Positions 34,341 through 43,045 of a stretch of DNA of 57,702 nucleotides are shown one piece after another. The notes under the pieces are model-generated. The model did no database searches, was not told the origin of the DNA, and was given only the letters and a program-made list of their open reading frames with translations. This DNA comes from Clostridia bacterium (lineage in GTDB: Bacteria; Bacillota; Clostridia; Oscillospirales; Ruminococcaceae). The DNA is taken from contig RZZW01000019.1 of assembly GCA_009929695.1 (NCBI GenBank), positions 1-57,702 of the forward strand, read 5' to 3'. A program made the translations under genes and the position numbers. Every line of letters begins with the position of its first letter. The stretch's first letter is position 1.

Positions 34341-34886
34341 ATGAAATATTATAACGAAATAACGCTCAAGGACGGCAAAAGCTGCATTTTGCGAAGCCCT
34401 GCGTATGATGATGGCGCGGAAATTCTTACGCATATGATTTTGACGTCGGACGAGACGGATAATATGCTGCGATATCCGGATGAGATAAAGATGACAGCGG
34501 ACGAGGAAGCTTGTTATTTGCAGGAAATTTTTGAGAGCGACGACAGAATAATGATATGCGCTGTTGTGGACGGCAAAATTGTCGCAAACGGCGGGTTTTA
34601 CCCTGTGTTAAAGCTTGACAAATGCAGGCACAGAGCGGAATTTGGCATTTCAGTCAAGCGGGAATATTGGGGCAAGGAAATAGGCTCTCATATTTTGTCG
34701 GCAGTTATAGAAACAGCGCGACAGGCGGGATATACGCAGCTTGAATTAGACGTTGTGACAGATAACACCCGCGCCGTTGCACTTTATAAAAAGTTCGGCT
34801 TCACAATATTCGGCACAAACGACAGAGCATTTCGCCTGCGAAACGGCGAATATAAAGGACTGCATTTGATGACGCTGGGGCTGTGA
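34341..34886 (+). CDS. GNAT-family N-acetyltransferase
   Basis: 181 residues with the GNAT fold: a FGISVKREYWGKEIGSHIL acetyl-CoA-binding motif A and YTQLELDVVTDNTRAVALYKKFGF motif B. It resembles RimJ/SpeG-like family members; the substrate cannot be told. It starts immediately after the ptsI stop, so the two are probably co-transcribed. Confidence 0.85.
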   Translation: MKYYNEITLKDGKSCILRSPAYDDGAEILTHMILTSDETDNMLRYPDEIKMTADEEACYLQEIFESDDRIMICAVVDGKIVANGGFYPVLKLDKCRHRAEFGISVKREYWGKEIGSHILSAVIETARQAGYTQLELDVVTDNTRAVALYKKFGFTIFGTNDRAFRLRNGEYKGLHLMTLGL

Positions 34887-34920
34887 AAATTTGGTCAAAT
34901 GCGCGCTTACCATTGTACAC

Positions 34921-35092
34921 CGTAGGGCGTGACGACCTCGGCACGCCGGTGGTTATGCGCAAACCTTACGGCACGCCGAGTCGTCGTGCCCTACGCACTT
35001 TGTAAATTTGCACAGTAGGGCGTGGGCTTGCTCCCGCCGTAACTTGCGGTTTGCGGTTACAGCGGCGGGAGCAAGCCCACGCCCTACTGTGC
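34921..35092. repeat. two long inverted repeats of the GTAGGGCG type
   Basis: 34921-34994 has arms of about 26 bases starting CGTAGGGCGTGACGAC, with two or three mismatches; 35010-35092 has about 28-base arms starting GCACAGTAGGGCGTGGGC. Each encloses a 20-25 base loop. A related copy is at 43260-43332. Confidence 0.8.
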
Positions 35093-35113
35093 ATTTTAAT
35101 ACATTATTAAAAT

Positions 35114-35150
35114 AGGTGCCACCGCATTTTTGCGGTGACACCTGTTTTTT
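35114..35150. terminator. terminator after the ptsI-GNAT unit
   Basis: AGGTGCCACCGCA-TTTTT-GCGGTGACACCT then a T run. The T run favours rightward transcription; the leftward gene ends just beside it. Confidence 0.8.
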
Positions 35151-36238
35151 TATTTATTGTCTAAAATCTGCTTTGCGTAGGAGAAAAATTTGTTTTCGGC
35201 TAAATCGGAGATTGTTTTTATGCCTATTGACGCGAGCAACTCGGCATCGGCTTCGGTGACGCCTTTTAGAGCGTAAACCGGCGCTGTGAGCAGGGCTTTC
35301 CAGTCGTTTGAAAGGTATTCTTTATCGACCATTTTCATCTTTGCGTCGTTGGCGACGGCGGCGGCGTTGTCGGCGGCGGCTGACGCTATTTTCGTTGAGC
35401 CGCCGTAGGCTCTTCCGACTGCCCTTGCGTATGCGTTGCCCGGCGCTTTTTTATCGGGCACTGCGGACGGCATGAGCGGCGCGTCTTTTTTCGCTTTGCC
35501 CTTTTTAGCCGCGCGGATAACGTCCTCGTTTTGAGGCTGTTTTATCTCGGCTTTTTCCTTTTTGGCTTTATCCATGTCGCGCTGCGAGAGCGTTGCGGCG
35601 GGGATAATTGGCTTAAACGCGCCCGCGAGCGTCATTATAAACATTAAAAGTAGCAGCGCCACACTGATGTAAAGGCGCATATCAACACCGTTTACAAGCA
35701 AGCCGATAACCGACAGCACAAGCAGCGAAACGCCTGTTGCAATGCCGATTTGCGGGTACAAGCCGCCCTTTGAGCGCTGTGTTATGCCGCCGATTGCAAG
35801 CAGCGCCGCCATGACTGCAAGCGTGATATAAAGGCTGAAAACGCCCGAAATAATCGCCGCTATATGCGCGGCAAACGCGATGAGCGAAACCTCCGCAAGC
35901 TTTTTATTACTCGTTGCGCACCACATTAAAAGCACAAGCGCGGCGGCAATATTAAGCGCCATTTGCATTGCGTCGCTTTTGACAAACGCCGACACCGCAA
36001 AAAGCACCGCGTGCACCGCCATTAAAAAATAAACCATATTAGGCAGCCTGCCAAACGCTGGCGTGCGGAGCTGTTTTAAGGCAAAATAGGCGCTGTACAT
36101 GACAACGCACGCGCACACTGCGGCAGCCGCGGCAAGGACGCCGTATGCTGTGCCGCTTGTGAGCAGGCAGATTATGACCGCTAAAATGCCCAGTGTGGAG
36201 CACGCGAGGGACGATATTTTTGCTGATTTCTCGTTCAT
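35150..36238 (-). CDS. polytopic membrane protein with C-terminal HhH-like domain
   Basis: 362 residues: about nine hydrophobic segments over residues 5-205, then an Ala/Lys-rich linker and a C-terminal domain of about 60 residues (VDKEYLSNDWKALLTAPVYALKGV...). The same domain makes up most of the small protein upstream. It looks like a helix-hairpin-helix pseudo-repeat. No function known. The ATG at 36238 follows GGAGGTG; a GTG at 36247 overlaps that site and is not preferred. Confidence 0.65.
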   Translation of the reverse strand: MNEKSAKISSLACSTLGILAVIICLLTSGTAYGVLAAAAAVCACVVMYSAYFALKQLRTPAFGRLPNMVYFLMAVHAVLFAVSAFVKSDAMQMALNIAAALVLLMWCATSNKKLAEVSLIAFAAHIAAIISGVFSLYITLAVMAALLAIGGITQRSKGGLYPQIGIATGVSLLVLSVIGLLVNGVDMRLYISVALLLLMFIMTLAGAFKPIIPAATLSQRDMDKAKKEKAEIKQPQNEDVIRAAKKGKAKKDAPLMPSAVPDKKAPGNAYARAVGRAYGGSTKIASAAADNAAAVANDAKMKMVDKEYLSNDWKALLTAPVYALKGVTEADAELLASIGIKTISDLAENKFFSYAKQILDNK

Positions 36239-36250
36239 TTCGCGCACCTC

Positions 36251-36469
36251 CTACTGTTTTTCGGCGCGGGTTTTAATTTCAAGCGCCCAATCGTAATATT
36301 TTAGCTTCGCCATTTTTTCAACAGTGTCGATGCCGAATGCCTTTGCAAGCTTTTCGGCGGTGTCCATCGATATGCCTTTTAGCGCGGACAGCGGCGCTTT
36401 TGATATCTCGGCACACGATTTTTCGGCGTATGATTTATCGACCATTTCTTCAATATTTTCAAGCTTCAT
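36251..36469 (-). CDS. small stand-alone HhH-like domain protein
   Basis: 72 residues with the pattern VDKSY...APLSALKGISMDTAEKLAKAFGIDTVEKMAKLKYYDWALEI, which aligns with the C terminus of the next gene (AP-ALKG-AE-LA-GI-T-LA). I chose the ATG at 36469, preceded by GGAGG, instead of a longer ORF running into the promoter. The two genes lie 12 bases apart and form an operon, so they may interact through the shared domain. Confidence 0.65.
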   Translation of the reverse strand: MKLENIEEMVDKSYAEKSCAEISKAPLSALKGISMDTAEKLAKAFGIDTVEKMAKLKYYDWALEIKTRAEKQ

Positions 36470-36540
36470 AAAACAACCCCGCCTCCATGTGTTTTTACCT
36501 TTAATTTTAACACCGCGCGGCGCATAAGTCAAACACAGAA

Positions 36541-36600
36541 AAAAGAAGGAGTGACGGCTGCGTAAGACTATGCGTAAATTTAGCGCAGACGTTCCTTCTT
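36541..36600. terminator. probable imperfect hairpin terminator
   Basis: GAAGGA and TCCTTC outer arms with an inner CTGCG/CGCAG stem; A-rich left flank and T/C-rich right flank. It separates the HhH pair from the next leftward gene. Confidence 0.45.
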
Positions 36601-36625
36601 TCTTCTCTCTTCTTTCTTCTCTATT

Positions 36626-37078
36626 TTATTTTTCTCTGTTGAGCATAGTGTTATTGTATGCGCCTTTATATGTGCCGTGCAAAAGTTTTGGGAGGGCTTC
36701 TTCGAGCAGGCGACCCCAGCCGCAGTCTGTTGAATAATAGAGCGTGCCCGTCTTTTTTGCCGCCTGTGCGTCCTCATTTTGAGCGCCGACAATCAAAACG
36801 TGCGCCTTTATGTACTCGTGCGTGAGCAGGCGGTTTACGCAAACTGATTTATCGAGCGTCTGCTGCATATGCAAAAACGTGATTTTGCCGCAAAGGGGCA
36901 TAAAAAGCTTTGTGTTAAGCCCCTGCTTAGCAAAAACCACAATATCGGCAACCTGCGAAATGCTGTCAAGCGTGCGGGCGGCGTCCTCGCTCATTGCCGA
37001 GCCATCTTGCGTGAGCAGTGTGTCGGTGTCGGCGGCGATGACAAGAAAATCCTTCTTGCGTTGAAAGCTTGTGCGCAT
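36626..37078 (-). CDS. hypothetical protein, possible HAD-like
   Basis: 150 residues; AADTDTLLTQDG near residue 13 resembles a HAD-superfamily motif I (DxDxTL), and a VVFAKQG strand follows, but no other HAD motif is convincing. No membrane segment or signal. ATG at 37078 lies 7 bases after GGAGGT; the GTG at 37087 is inside that site. Monocistronic, divergent from nnrD. Function unknown. Confidence 0.5.
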   Translation of the reverse strand: MRTSFQRKKDFLVIAADTDTLLTQDGSAMSEDAARTLDSISQVADIVVFAKQGLNTKLFMPLCGKITFLHMQQTLDKSVCVNRLLTHEYIKAHVLIVGAQNEDAQAAKKTGTLYYSTDCGWGRLLEEALPKLLHGTYKGAYNNTMLNREK

Positions 37079-37231
37079 ATGTTGCACCTCCGTTTCTTCT
37101 TATGTATATATTTTACATACATTCTGCATAAAAATCTACTAAATTTTAAACAAAAATATGGTTAATTTATTGTATTTATTGCGTTAATTTCAAAAAAAGG
37201 ATATACTACATTATAATAAGGAGTGAACGCA

Positions 37232-38080
37232 ATGAAGGAATTCACTAAGAAACTTTGCTTTGAGCTTTTGCCAAAACGCGCGGATGACAGCCACAAGGGG
37301 TGCTTTGGCAAGGCGCTGTGCATTTGCGGATGTGAAAAATATCGCGGCGCTGCGGCGCTGTCCTCGCTTGGCGCTCTGCGAAGCGGCGCAGGGCTTGTGA
37401 CGCTTGCGGCTGGCGAAAATGTTATAAACAGCGTGGCGTCGCGCATTTTGGAGGCGACGTTTATCCCTCTGCCTGACGACGACGCGCTGTTTGCCGCGGC
37501 GAAAAAATCGACGGCGTGCCTTATCGGCTGTGGGCTTGAACAAAACGAAAAAACGACGGTGCTTGTAAAGTCCGTGCTTGAAAACGCGGGCGGCACCGTT
37601 ATACTTGACGCTGGCGGGCTGTGCGCCTTTGCCACCTCGCCGCAGGCGCTTTTGCCGTATAGCGAAAGGTGCATAATCACGCCGCACGCGGGTGAAATGG
37701 CTCGGCTTGCGGGAACTGATATAGGCGAAATTTTAGACCACGGCGCGGCTATTGCGCGTGAATATGCGTCCGCGAGCGGTGCTGTTGTCGTTTTAAAGGG
37801 GCACAGAACGATAATTGCCGCGCCTGACGGCGAAGCGTATAAAAACCACACAGGCAACGCGGGGCTTGCGCGTGGCGGCAGCGGAGACGTGCTTGCGGGC
37901 ATGATTACGGGGCTGTGCGCACAGGGGCTTTCGCCGTTTGACGCGGCGCGGTGCGGCGTATATCTGCACGGCGCAGCGGCTGATTTATGCGCAAAGCGGC
38001 TGAGTATGCAGGGAATGCTGCCCGAAGATATTTTACACGATATTCATACACTGTTCATTGAAAACGAGCGGCACAAATGA
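37232..38080 (+). CDS. nnrD: ADP-dependent NAD(P)H-hydrate dehydratase
   Basis: 282 residues of the ribokinase-like YjeF C-terminal family. Markers: GALRSGAGLVTLA, the adenine/hydrate-binding TPHAGEMARL, VVLKGHRTI and GNAGLARGGSGDVLAGMI with the catalytic Asp. It repairs damaged NAD(P)HX. The usual NnrE epimerase domain is absent from the protein and neighbourhood. Start at ATG 37232, 8 bases after AAGGAG. It precedes the BI-1 gene by 27 bases. Confidence 0.92.
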   Translation: MKEFTKKLCFELLPKRADDSHKGCFGKALCICGCEKYRGAAALSSLGALRSGAGLVTLAAGENVINSVASRILEATFIPLPDDDALFAAAKKSTACLIGCGLEQNEKTTVLVKSVLENAGGTVILDAGGLCAFATSPQALLPYSERCIITPHAGEMARLAGTDIGEILDHGAAIAREYASASGAVVVLKGHRTIIAAPDGEAYKNHTGNAGLARGGSGDVLAGMITGLCAQGLSPFDAARCGVYLHGAAADLCAKRLSMQGMLPEDILHDIHTLFIENERHK

Positions 38081-38107
38081 TATGATATCTCTAAGAGGTG
38101 GTTTATA

Positions 38108-38821
38108 ATGTACAACAACTATAATTATAATGAAAATGTGGCTCAAAACGGCACTGTTTATGAGACACTTAACAGCTATTACGTCAAAACCTTTGCGCGA
38201 ATGGGCGCGGGGCTTGGCATAACGTTTTTGACCTCCGCCGCGTTTTACGCGTTTGGGTGGTGGCGTGTGCTTTTGGCAAACATGGCTGTGCCGTTTGTGC
38301 TTGCGATAGCGGAAATAGCCGTAGTGGTGTATCTTTCGGCGCGCATTGACAAGATGAGCGTCGGCACGGCTCACGCGCTGTTTTACGCTTATGCATTTTT
38401 AAACGGCATAACCTTTTCGTCATTTTTCGTGATGTACAGTGTCAACTCACTTATATTTGTATTCTTGCTTACAGCAATATATTTCGGCGTTTTGGCGGCG
38501 TATGGATATTTCACAAAAAATGATTTATCGCATCTTGGGCCTATGCTTATGGTCGGCACAATTGTGCTTATTGTGGCGAGCATCGTCTCGATTTTTTTCA
38601 ATTTCACAATGATGGACAGAATTGTGTGCCTTGTTGGGCTTGTGATTTTCATGGGCTGGACGGCGTATGACACACAGCGAATAAAGGGCTATTACTACTC
38701 AAACAGCGGCAGCCCCGAGCGCGCCGCGAAAGCGTCAGTTTTCGGAGCGCTCGCGCTGTATCTCGATTTCGTGAATATTTTCATCTATATTTTGCGGCTT
38801 GTGGGACGCAGAAGCGACTAA
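38108..38821 (+). CDS. Bax inhibitor-1 family membrane protein
   Basis: 237 residues with about seven membrane helices and the family signatures ARMGAGLGIT, NGITFSSFF and TAYDTQRIKG (helix 6-7 pH-gate aspartate region). Bacterial members such as YetJ leak Ca2+ in a pH-dependent way. The N-terminal tail is rich in Asn/Tyr. Likely co-transcribed with nnrD. Confidence 0.9.
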   Translation: MYNNYNYNENVAQNGTVYETLNSYYVKTFARMGAGLGITFLTSAAFYAFGWWRVLLANMAVPFVLAIAEIAVVVYLSARIDKMSVGTAHALFYAYAFLNGITFSSFFVMYSVNSLIFVFLLTAIYFGVLAAYGYFTKNDLSHLGPMLMVGTIVLIVASIVSIFFNFTMMDRIVCLVGLVIFMGWTAYDTQRIKGYYYSNSGSPERAAKASVFGALALYLDFVNIFIYILRLVGRRSD

Positions 38822-38831
38822 AATTTAATAA

Positions 38832-38909
38832 TGTAGGGCAAGGGCTCTGCTCTTGCCGCAAGTGACCTTTAACGGTTGCAAACGGCAAGAGCAGAGCCCT
38901 TGCCCTACA
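38832..38909. repeat. perfect inverted repeat, 27-base arms
   Basis: Arms from TGTAGGGCAAGGGCTCTGC to CCCTTGCCCTACA around a 24-base loop. It shares GCTCTGC with the repeat that truncates the RelE toxin. It would also terminate transcription. Confidence 0.8.
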
Positions 38910-38987
38910 ATTTTTTATTCTTTTGCATTTCCATATAAAATGTATTATACTGTTGTCATACCAAAAAATCGAGAAGGGTGATTTGTA

Positions 38988-40853
38988 ATGATATGCAAGC
39001 TTATTCCCGCCTGCAAGGATTATATTTGGGGCGGACAGCGGCTTAAAAACGAGTATGGCAAAAATTACGACGGCAGTGTGCTCGCCGAGACATGGGAGCT
39101 TTCGTGCCATGCGGACGGCGCGAGCGTGCTTGAAAAAACAGGCGAAACACTGGCTGACTACATAGCAAAAAATCCGCAGGCGGCAGGCAGCGCGTGCGGG
39201 CGCTTTGAGGAGTTTCCTGTGCTTGTGAAGCTCATCGACGCGGCGAAAAGCCTCTCTATTCAGGTGCATCCAAGCGACGAGTATGCGCGCAAAAACGAAA
39301 ATCAGCTCGGCAAAACCGAGATGTGGTACATCGTTGATGCGACGCCCGAGGCATTTATATATTACGGCTTCAAGGAAGAGATTTCCAAAGATGAGCTTTG
39401 CGCAGCTATCGAAAACGACAGCATTTGCGACAAGCTCAATAAGGTGAGCGTCAAAAAGGGCGAATGCTATTTTATCCCAGCGGGCACTATGCATGCCATC
39501 GGCGCGGGCTGCCTTATCGCGGAGGTGCAGCAAAACAGCAACGTCACATACCGCGTTTATGATTTCGGACGCGTTGGCGCAGACGGCAAGCCGCGCGAGC
39601 TGCACGTTAAAAAGGCGTGCGACGTGGCAAAGCTTATGCCGCCGAAAAGCCACAACAATTTCCACGGGCATCTTGCGCAGTGCGAGTATTTCACAGTTGA
39701 CGCGATGGATTTGAACGACGAGACGCGCACGCTTAAAACTGACGGCACATCGTTTAATTCTCTGCTTATTTTGAGCGGCGAAGCAAGCGTAATATGCGGC
39801 GGCGAAGCGCTTGACTGCATGAAGGGCGACAGCGTTTTTGTGTCTGCGGACAGCGGCGAATATACCGTCAGCGGCAACTTCTCGGCGCTGCTTATTTACG
39901 TTGAAAAAAATGTTTACCGCGTTGGCATTGACCTCGGCGGCACGAATATCAAGGCGGGCGTTGTGAATGCCGCAAACGAAATAATTGCGTCGTACAAATG
40001 CAAAACGCTTTCAAGCAGACCGTGGCAAGAGATATTGGCAGACATGGCGACAGCGGCTAAAAAGGCGCTTGAGGCGGCCAAGCTAACAGCGGACGACTGC
40101 GAATTTCTCGGCATCGGCACGCCCGGCACGGTTGACGCGGCGACGGGCGACGTTGTGTATTCAAATAATCTTTGTTGGGAAAATGTTCCGCTTGCGTCTG
40201 AGCTGCGGCGCCTTGTCGGGCTGCCTGTGTATGTTTCAAACGATGCAAACTGTGCGGCGCTTGGCGAATTTGTTGCGGGCGCAGCGGAGGGCGTTGACAG
40301 CACTGTGCTTTTGACGCTTGGCACAGGCGTTGGCGGCGGCGTTGTGTTTGACGGCAAAATTTTTGAAGGTGGCGGCGCAGGCGGCGCAGAGCTTGGGCAC
40401 ACCACACTGATTGCGGGCGGCGAGCACTGCACCTGCGGGCGCGACGGCTGCTGCGAAGCATATTGCAGCGCAACGGCGCTTGTGCGCGAGGCAAACAAAG
40501 CCGCCGATGCACACCCCGACAGCCTGCTTGCCAAAAAGCGCGCTCAAAGCGGAGAGATGAACGGAATAATTCCGTTTGCCGCCGCAAGAGAGAGCGACGA
40601 AGCAGCGCTCGGCGTTGTAAATCAGTACATCGAGTGGCTTGGCGAAACTATCGTGAACATGGTTAATATATTCCGCCCCGACATCGTTTTGCTGTCCGGC
40701 GGCATATGCGGCGAGGGCAAATATTTGACAGACCCGCTTAATGAGTACGTCAAAAAATACAGCTTCGCCGGCACCCGCGTGCGCGTACCGGAAGTAAAAC
40801 GCGCGACACTCGGCAACGACGCAGGAATAATAGGCGCGGCAAATCTTAATTAA
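38988..40853 (+). CDS. mannose-6-phosphate isomerase / ROK sugar kinase fusion
   Basis: 621 residues in one frame. Residues 1-308 are a type I phosphomannose isomerase (SIQVHPSDEYA, GKTEMWY, PAGTMHAIGAG give zinc ligands). Residues 309-621 are a ROK kinase: IDLGGTNIKAG, TGVGGGVVFDG, the catalytic GAELGHTT, the zinc motif CTCGRDGCCEAYCS, and LSGGICG. The junction ...LLIYVEKNVYRVGIDLGG has no internal start or stop, so the kinase cannot be translated alone. The pair could turn mannose to fructose-6-P (kinase then isomerase) or glucose to glucose-6-P. Monocistronic with a perfect terminator. Confidence 0.88.
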   Translation: MICKLIPACKDYIWGGQRLKNEYGKNYDGSVLAETWELSCHADGASVLEKTGETLADYIAKNPQAAGSACGRFEEFPVLVKLIDAAKSLSIQVHPSDEYARKNENQLGKTEMWYIVDATPEAFIYYGFKEEISKDELCAAIENDSICDKLNKVSVKKGECYFIPAGTMHAIGAGCLIAEVQQNSNVTYRVYDFGRVGADGKPRELHVKKACDVAKLMPPKSHNNFHGHLAQCEYFTVDAMDLNDETRTLKTDGTSFNSLLILSGEASVICGGEALDCMKGDSVFVSADSGEYTVSGNFSALLIYVEKNVYRVGIDLGGTNIKAGVVNAANEIIASYKCKTLSSRPWQEILADMATAAKKALEAAKLTADDCEFLGIGTPGTVDAATGDVVYSNNLCWENVPLASELRRLVGLPVYVSNDANCAALGEFVAGAAEGVDSTVLLTLGTGVGGGVVFDGKIFEGGGAGGAELGHTTLIAGGEHCTCGRDGCCEAYCSATALVREANKAADAHPDSLLAKKRAQSGEMNGIIPFAAARESDEAALGVVNQYIEWLGETIVNMVNIFRPDIVLLSGGICGEGKYLTDPLNEYVKKYSFAGTRVRVPEVKRATLGNDAGIIGAANLN

Positions 40854-40857
40854 AATT

Positions 40858-40895
40858 AAAAAACGCTGCTACTTTTAAAAGTAGCAGCGTTTTTT
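40858..40895. terminator. perfect palindromic terminator
   Basis: CGCTGCTACTTTT/AAAAGTAGCAGCG with A5 and T6 flanks, five bases after the fusion gene's stop. Confidence 0.9.
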
Positions 40896-40924
40896 ATAGC
40901 AGATGTATGCAAAAAATAAATTTT

Positions 40925-41172
40925 CACCTCATCAGTCGGCTTCGCCGACAGCTTCCCCTCAAGGGGAAGCCTAAAGTCTTCTCCCTCGGGAGATTAGCCC
41001 GCAGGCTATGCGTAGCGCAACCGACGAAGTCGGCACTTAGCGCGTAGAAAGGTGGCGCGACGAAGGAGCGACGGATGAGGTAGGTTTGAGTGAACCTAAA
41101 CGGGAGGGGAAACCCGTCCCCTACAATTTGCCGTAAATTCACGGTAACCCGTAGGGCGGCGTCTCCGCCGGA
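40925..41172. repeat. multi-hairpin repeat plus two short palindromes
   Basis: 40925-41082 is a long version of the CCTCATC...GATGAGG element at 17227. 41101-41125 (GACGGG-type with CCCTACA) and 41150-41172 (GTAGGGCGGC) are short family members. 40896-41191 has no gene. Confidence 0.7.
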
Positions 41173-41191
41173 AAGCATATAAAAATATGTT

Positions 41192-41467
41192 CTACGCCAA
41201 TATATCATCAATTATATTTTGCACATGGACGATTTGCTCGGGTGTTAGGTTTTCAGCATTGAGTGTGCGTTTTTCATTTCTGCCGAGCAGATAATCTGTT
41301 GAAACATGAAAAAATTCCGCGAGCTGTATAAGCATGTCTATTGACGGCTGAATATTGCCGTTTTCCCAGTTTGACACGCTTTGCTTTGTGACGCTTAACG
41401 CGTGAGCCAGCTCCACTTGCGTCACGTTTTTAGTCATTCTAAGATTTCTTATACAATCTCCTAGCAC
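41192..41467 (-). CDS. XRE-family HTH regulator
   Basis: 91 residues: a Cro/C1 helix-turn-helix (TQVELAHALSVTKQSVSNWENG, about residues 16-37) and a short acidic C-terminal helix. It is divergent from a small AT-rich gene of unknown function, with operator-like AATAC/GTATT half-sites in the 110-base gap. It probably represses that gene, itself, or both. Confidence 0.82.
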   Translation of the reverse strand: MLGDCIRNLRMTKNVTQVELAHALSVTKQSVSNWENGNIQPSIDMLIQLAEFFHVSTDYLLGRNEKRTLNAENLTPEQIVHVQNIIDDILA

Positions 41468-41519
41468 GTAATTCTTCCTTTCTCAGTATAAATATCACAA
41501 TACTATTATATAAATTTAA

Positions 41520-41548
41520 TTGACACGATTAAAATACTATGGTATTGT
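41520..41548 (+). promoter_or_regulatory. promoter of the AT-rich hypothetical gene with a dyad
   Basis: TTGACA (41520-41525), 17 bases, TATTGT (41543-41548). AATAC-TATG-GTATT (41533-41546) overlaps the -10, suitable for repression by the XRE protein; an AATACTATT half-site lies at 41500. Confidence 0.6.
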
Positions 41549-41578
41549 AATATTTGACAATAATTAAAGGGTGTTGGC

Positions 41579-41983
41579 ATGAAAAATATTTCAAAATATA
41601 AAAAATATAACACACTTGAAGTCATTTGCGCAGACAGAAGCAGCGATAGTGTTATAAGCGAATTTATTTTACTGTTAAAAAAACGGTTTTTTGACAACGA
41701 TATCCCTGTTTTTATTTACAGAGAAGAATTTGTGCATGAAAATGGTGATGTAAAAAGCGGGTTTGTTGTGAGCTGCCGCCAAACGCAAAACGCCAAAAGT
41801 TTAAAGCTTTTTGAAATTTGCCTTGAGGCGTCTGAAAAAAGTCATAAGATATTTTTTGATATATATACCGCGAAGCAATTTTTTGATTATGAAAATGAGC
41901 TTTCAAATCGCGGAGCGCAGCTTTTTGAAAAAACAATTAGATGCATTTTAGAGATTTTTAGAAAATTTTTAAAAATGGTGTGA
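41579..41983 (+). CDS. hypothetical protein
   Basis: 134 residues, lysine- and phenylalanine-rich, with no domain I recognise and no membrane segment. AAAGG is the only weak site before the ATG. Its base composition is clearly lower in G+C than its neighbours, which together with the divergent XRE gene suggests a small acquired module. Function unknown; a phage-type gene or a toxin-like partner controlled by the XRE protein are possibilities only. Confidence 0.5.
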   Translation: MKNISKYKKYNTLEVICADRSSDSVISEFILLLKKRFFDNDIPVFIYREEFVHENGDVKSGFVVSCRQTQNAKSLKLFEICLEASEKSHKIFFDIYTAKQFFDYENELSNRGAQLFEKTIRCILEIFRKFLKMV

Positions 41984-42016
41984 CGGCAAAGTGCTGTCAC
42001 ACCATTTTAATTTAAA

Positions 42017-42772
42017 TCACGCTCTGTGCTGCTGTTTTTTATCAAGGCGCATGTGGTCGGATATCATGGCTATAAACTCGGAATTTGTGGGTTTGCCGCG
42101 GAGGTTATGGATTGTGTAACCGAAATAGCTGTTGAGCACGTCGACGTCTCCCCTGTCCCACGCCACCTCTATCGCGTGGCGGATTGCGCGCTCGACGCGG
42201 CTGGCGGTTGTGCCGTTGCGCTTTGCGATTTCGGGGTAAAGACGCTTTGTGACGCTGTTTATATACTCGTTGTCCTCCATCGTCATCAAAATTGCGTCGC
42301 GCAAAAATTGGTAGCCCTTTATGTGCGCGGGCACGCCTATTTGATGAAGAATTTCGGTGACGGTGCACTCGTCGTCGACAACAGGTGTGGCGTGGACTGT
42401 TCTGCCGGACGCGGCAAGCACGCGCTGTGCGAGCACGGAGGGATCAAACGGCTTTAAAAAGTAATATGAAAATCCGCCGTCGAACATTTCGCCCTCGAGC
42501 GCATCGTTGACAAAGCTGCCTGTGACAAAGAACGACGTGCCTTTTTCGCCCGCTTCGTCGCATTTTTGCTTTATTGAAAGCGCGTCAAGCCCGGGCAGAA
42601 ACGCGTCTAGCAGAACAGCGTCGGGCTTTGTCTCGCGGATTGCCGCAAGCGCCTTTTTGCCGTCTTTTTCGCACACTGTCACGGCGATGCCGCTCTGCTT
42701 TAAAATGTCCCTGCACTGCGCTGTGACCTCCGGTGAAAGTTCTGTCATCAGTAATTTAACCTGCTGTTCCAT
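42017..42772 (-). CDS. spo0A: Spo0A-family sporulation response regulator, degenerate receiver
   Basis: 251 residues. The C-terminal Spo0A DNA-binding domain is well kept ([20 protein letters not shown]...[19 protein letters not shown]). In the receiver the phospho-Asp ([10 protein letters not shown]), the switch Thr (FVTGS) and the Lys (FLKPFD) remain, but the N-terminal acidic pair that binds Mg2+ (ADD in Bacillus) reads TEL. The domain may have reduced or altered phosphorylation. ATG at 42772 follows GGAGGA; a longer start 26 codons upstream is not supported. Monocistronic. Confidence 0.92.
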   Translation of the reverse strand: MEQQVKLLMTELSPEVTAQCRDILKQSGIAVTVCEKDGKKALAAIRETKPDAVLLDAFLPGLDALSIKQKCDEAGEKGTSFFVTGSFVNDALEGEMFDGGFSYYFLKPFDPSVLAQRVLAASGRTVHATPVVDDECTVTEILHQIGVPAHIKGYQFLRDAILMTMEDNEYINSVTKRLYPEIAKRNGTTASRVERAIRHAIEVAWDRGDVDVLNSYFGYTIHNLRGKPTNSEFIAMISDHMRLDKKQQHRA

Positions 42773-43045
42773 ATTATCTTTTCCTCCGTTTTTATGACCT
42801 GCCTCAGTCTTGAGGTGGTTGTTTTTGTCAGGTATTCCCTTTACTTCCAAATATTACCATATAAATCTTGTGAATGCAACCTTTTTGATGAAATTTTTTC
42901 CAAATATTGGAAACAATATGTTAACGAGCGCTATATGTAGTGGATTTTCGACAGCATGACCACATTTGCAGGCTTTTTCGCGCAGCGGTGTTTTGACATA
43001 AAAAGCGCAGCGAAGGGATATTGCACACACATTCGTAATGTGCAT

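Noticed and set aside
39904..39910. An assembly indel that artificially joins ManA and ROK.
   Set aside because: The ROK frame has no start nearby in any case, and the junction residues read sensibly on both sides; kept as a point to check only.
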